This document shows positions 4,953 to 6,008 of a DNA stretch of 6,008 nt, piece by piece. The DNA comes from Clostridia bacterium (GTDB taxonomy: Bacteria > Bacillota > Clostridia > Christensenellales > UBA1242): positions 1 through 6,008 of the forward strand of contig JAFVTB010000089.1 of NCBI GenBank assembly GCA_017503445.1. Reading direction: 5' to 3'. The translations under genes were made by a program, and so were the position numbers. Within the stretch, counting starts at the first letter, position 1; each line of letters opens with the position of its first letter. The notes below the pieces were generated by a model. The model was not told the origin of the DNA. It was given only the letters and a program-made list of their open reading frames with translations, and made no database searches.

Positions 4953-5066
4953 GTTAAGGGGGCGGAGTTTGCGCGCTTTTTGCCCGCGGGCAAAAAGCGC
5001 AGGGCGGCGCATCTTGCGCCGCCCATAAATTGCCGGGGCAATTTATGCAAACTCCGCCCACTTGAC
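4953..5066. repeat. 114-bp cloverleaf-like palindromic element
   Basis: Nearly every base can pair. The outer arms 4953-4972 and 5047-5066 are inverted repeats matching at 18 of 20 positions (13 contiguous next to the core: GGGCGGAGTTTGC). They enclose three abutting hairpins. Hairpin 1 is a perfect 28-bp palindrome at 4973-5000, with arms GCGCTTTTTGCCCG and its complement. Hairpin 2 is 5002-5024, with arms GGGCGGCGCA/TGCGCCGCCC and loop TCT. Hairpin 3 is 5025-5046, with arms ATAAATTGCC/GGCAATTTAT around GG. Only base 5001 and the tiny loops are unpaired, giving a four-way junction. G+C of the core is about 63%, well above the flanks. There is no ORF and no T-tract terminator. It may be a REP/MITE-like non-autonomous mobile element, a protein-binding cruciform, or a structured RNA; the sequence alone does not decide. 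Confidence 0.85.
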
Positions 5067-5090
5067 AAACCCGCATAAATTTTGTATGAT
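5062..5090 (+). promoter_or_regulatory. Sigma70-type promoter of lysS
   Basis: Perfect TTGACA (5062-5067), a 17-base spacer and TATGAT (5085-5090). The predicted start near 5097 leaves a leader of only about 13 bases, so no T-box or riboswitch can fit. Five of six -35 bases lie within the right arm of the palindromic element. Confidence 0.85.
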
Positions 5091-5109
5091 AGGAAAAATA
5101 GGAGAAATT

Positions 5110-6008
5110 ATGAGTAATACACAAGACACTTCAAGTGAACTTGAAGTAAGAAAACAAAAGATTGAAACCCTTGCCGCCCAAGGCGAAATTGTTTATAAAG
5201 AACGCTTTGAACGCACACATCTTTTGAAGGACCTTGCAAATTTGGAAATCGGCATAACGGTTTCGGTTGCTGGGCGTATGACTTTCCGCCGCGTGATGGG
5301 CAAATTCGGTTTTTGCAAAATCCAAGATGTTGAAGGTGCAATCCAAATCAGCGTTGGAATCAACGAACTTCAGGAAGAATCCTACACCTTCTATAAAAAA
5401 ATGATTGACATTGGCGACTTCATTGGCGTTCAAGGGGAACTTTACCGCACGCAAACCGGCGAACTCACCGTAAAAGCCCAAAGCGTAACGCTTCTTTCAA
5501 AGGCGCTTCGTCCACTCCCTGAAAAATTTCATGGCCTCACGGATATTGAAGCGCGCTATCGCCAAAGATATCTTGACCTTGTGATGAACCCAAAAACCCG
5601 CGAAGTTATGCTGGGCAGAAGCAAGATTACAACCTTTATAAGAAACTATCTTGCAAATCATGGCTTTTTGGAAGTTGAAACCCCAATTTTGCAAAGCGCA
5701 GTTTGCGGCGCCAGCGCAAAACCGTTCTACACCAAGCACAACGCCCTTGACAAAATCTGCAACCTTCGCATTGCGCCAGAAGTTTATTTGAAGCAGGTGA
5801 TCGCAGGCGGCTTTGACAAGGTTTTTGAACTTGGCAAAGATTTCCGCAACGAAGGTATGGACACCCAGCACCTTCAAGAATTCACAATGCTTGAATGGTA
5901 CGCGTCTTATTGGAATTTTGAAGACAATGTGAAGTTTTATCGTGAATTTATTCAGGCGCTGCTTCTGGAAGTTAAGGGCACAACCCAGATTGAATATCAA
6001 GGTACAAC
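5110..6008 (+). CDS. lysS: Lysyl-tRNA synthetase, class II (partial, 3' end outside window)
   Basis: This enzyme attaches lysine to tRNA-Lys using ATP in the cytoplasm. The first 299 codons are present of roughly 490-500 usual for the family. ATG 5110 follows AGGAGA with a short spacer. In order: an N-terminal helix, then an anticodon-binding OB fold (about residues 50-140, with VAGRMTFRRVMGKFGF and LRPLPEKFHGLTD close after it). The linker RYRQRYLDL follows (about 148-156), then motif 1 around GFLEVETPIL (about 184-193). Next is NALD...LRIAPEVYLKQVIAGGFDKVFELG, and motif 2 with FRNEG and EFTMLEWY (about 245-264). These are diagnostic for bacterial class II LysRS. Slightly unusual are KHNALD and HLQEFTMLEW where many bacteria have HHNALD and HNPEFTM(L/M)E. 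Catalytic motif 3 lies beyond the window. It has its own strong promoter. Confidence 0.97.
   Translation, partial: MSNTQDTSSELEVRKQKIETLAAQGEIVYKERFERTHLLKDLANLEIGITVSVAGRMTFRRVMGKFGFCKIQDVEGAIQISVGINELQEESYTFYKKMIDIGDFIGVQGELYRTQTGELTVKAQSVTLLSKALRPLPEKFHGLTDIEARYRQRYLDLVMNPKTREVMLGRSKITTFIRNYLANHGFLEVETPILQSAVCGASAKPFYTKHNALDKICNLRIAPEVYLKQVIAGGFDKVFELGKDFRNEGMDTQHLQEFTMLEWYASYWNFEDNVKFYREFIQALLLEVKGTTQIEYQGT

Noticed and set aside
4973..5000. Rho-independent terminator of the dehydrogenase gene
   Set aside because: The palindrome has no T-tract after it on either strand; a hairpin with seven T's already lies upstream at 4926-4948.
4953..5066. Integron attC site
   Set aside because: The long paired arms recall attC, but the R''/R' core (RYYYAAC ... 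GTTRRRY in that orientation) and extrahelical bases are absent, and there is no integrase or cassette array.
5091..5109. T-box or lysine riboswitch leader for lysS
   Set aside because: The promoter is only about 20 bases from ATG, leaving a leader far too short for either.
5131..6000. Long minus-strand frames inside lysS (116 and 167 codons)
   Set aside because: They are antisense to a clearly conserved lysS and show no family motif or start signal.
1..6008. CRISPR array, insertion sequence, prophage or defence genes
   Set aside because: No spaced direct repeats, transposase, integrase or phage-type protein is present; the genes have similar composition and signals.

Overview
The window is an ordinary-looking chromosomal segment from a bacterium of moderate to low G+C (around 40% by eye). 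It has strong Shine-Dalgarno sites (AGGAGG, AAAGGAG, GGGAGG), sigma70-type promoters and simple hairpin-plus-T-tract terminators. It also has a tRNA gene with an encoded CCA end and an all-TAA set of stop codons. Together these suit an uncultured Clostridia-like member of the Bacillota, but no marker here proves the lineage. UGA is not needed as a sense codon: tryptophan is encoded by TGG and the tRNA-Trp anticodon is CCA.

Layout. Left (1-2199): a minus-strand pair, a membrane-anchored protein of unknown function (48-779) followed after a 9-base gap by the start of a probable secreted or lipoprotein gene that leaves the window (1-38). It is divergent from a 435-residue cytoplasmic protein of unknown function with a long K/E/P/S/T linker (892-2199). 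Next is a 201-residue unknown protein with its own promoter (2258-2863). It converges, with stop codons one base apart, on an ArsR-family repressor (2865-3200, minus). Divergent from the repressor is a 65-residue peptide with an Asn run and a CGCGC cluster (3336-3533), closed by a terminator. A 74-residue two-helix membrane protein follows (3617-3841). Then come tRNA-Trp(CCA) (3929-4002) with its terminator, a short-chain dehydrogenase/reductase (4117-4920) with its terminator, and the first 299 codons of class II lysyl-tRNA synthetase (from 5110).

Most genes appear to be single transcription units: seven or eight promoters can be placed, nearly all with an exact 17-18 bp spacer and most with an extended TGN -10. 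Several positions matter for start choice. The 892 gene starts at TTG just after its promoter, not at the upstream ATG. The 779 start lies where a leaderless mRNA would begin. The ArsR gene starts at ATG 3200.

The most unusual object is the 114-bp stretch at 4953-5066 between the dehydrogenase terminator and lysS. It is almost entirely self-complementary: a 20-bp outer inverted repeat encloses three abutting near-perfect palindromes, giving a cloverleaf or four-way-junction shape. Its G+C is far above that of its surroundings, and its right end contains most of the lysS -35 box. It looks like a non-autonomous palindromic repeat element or a structured DNA/RNA element. A second, smaller inverted repeat (3866-3920) brackets the tRNA-Trp promoter.
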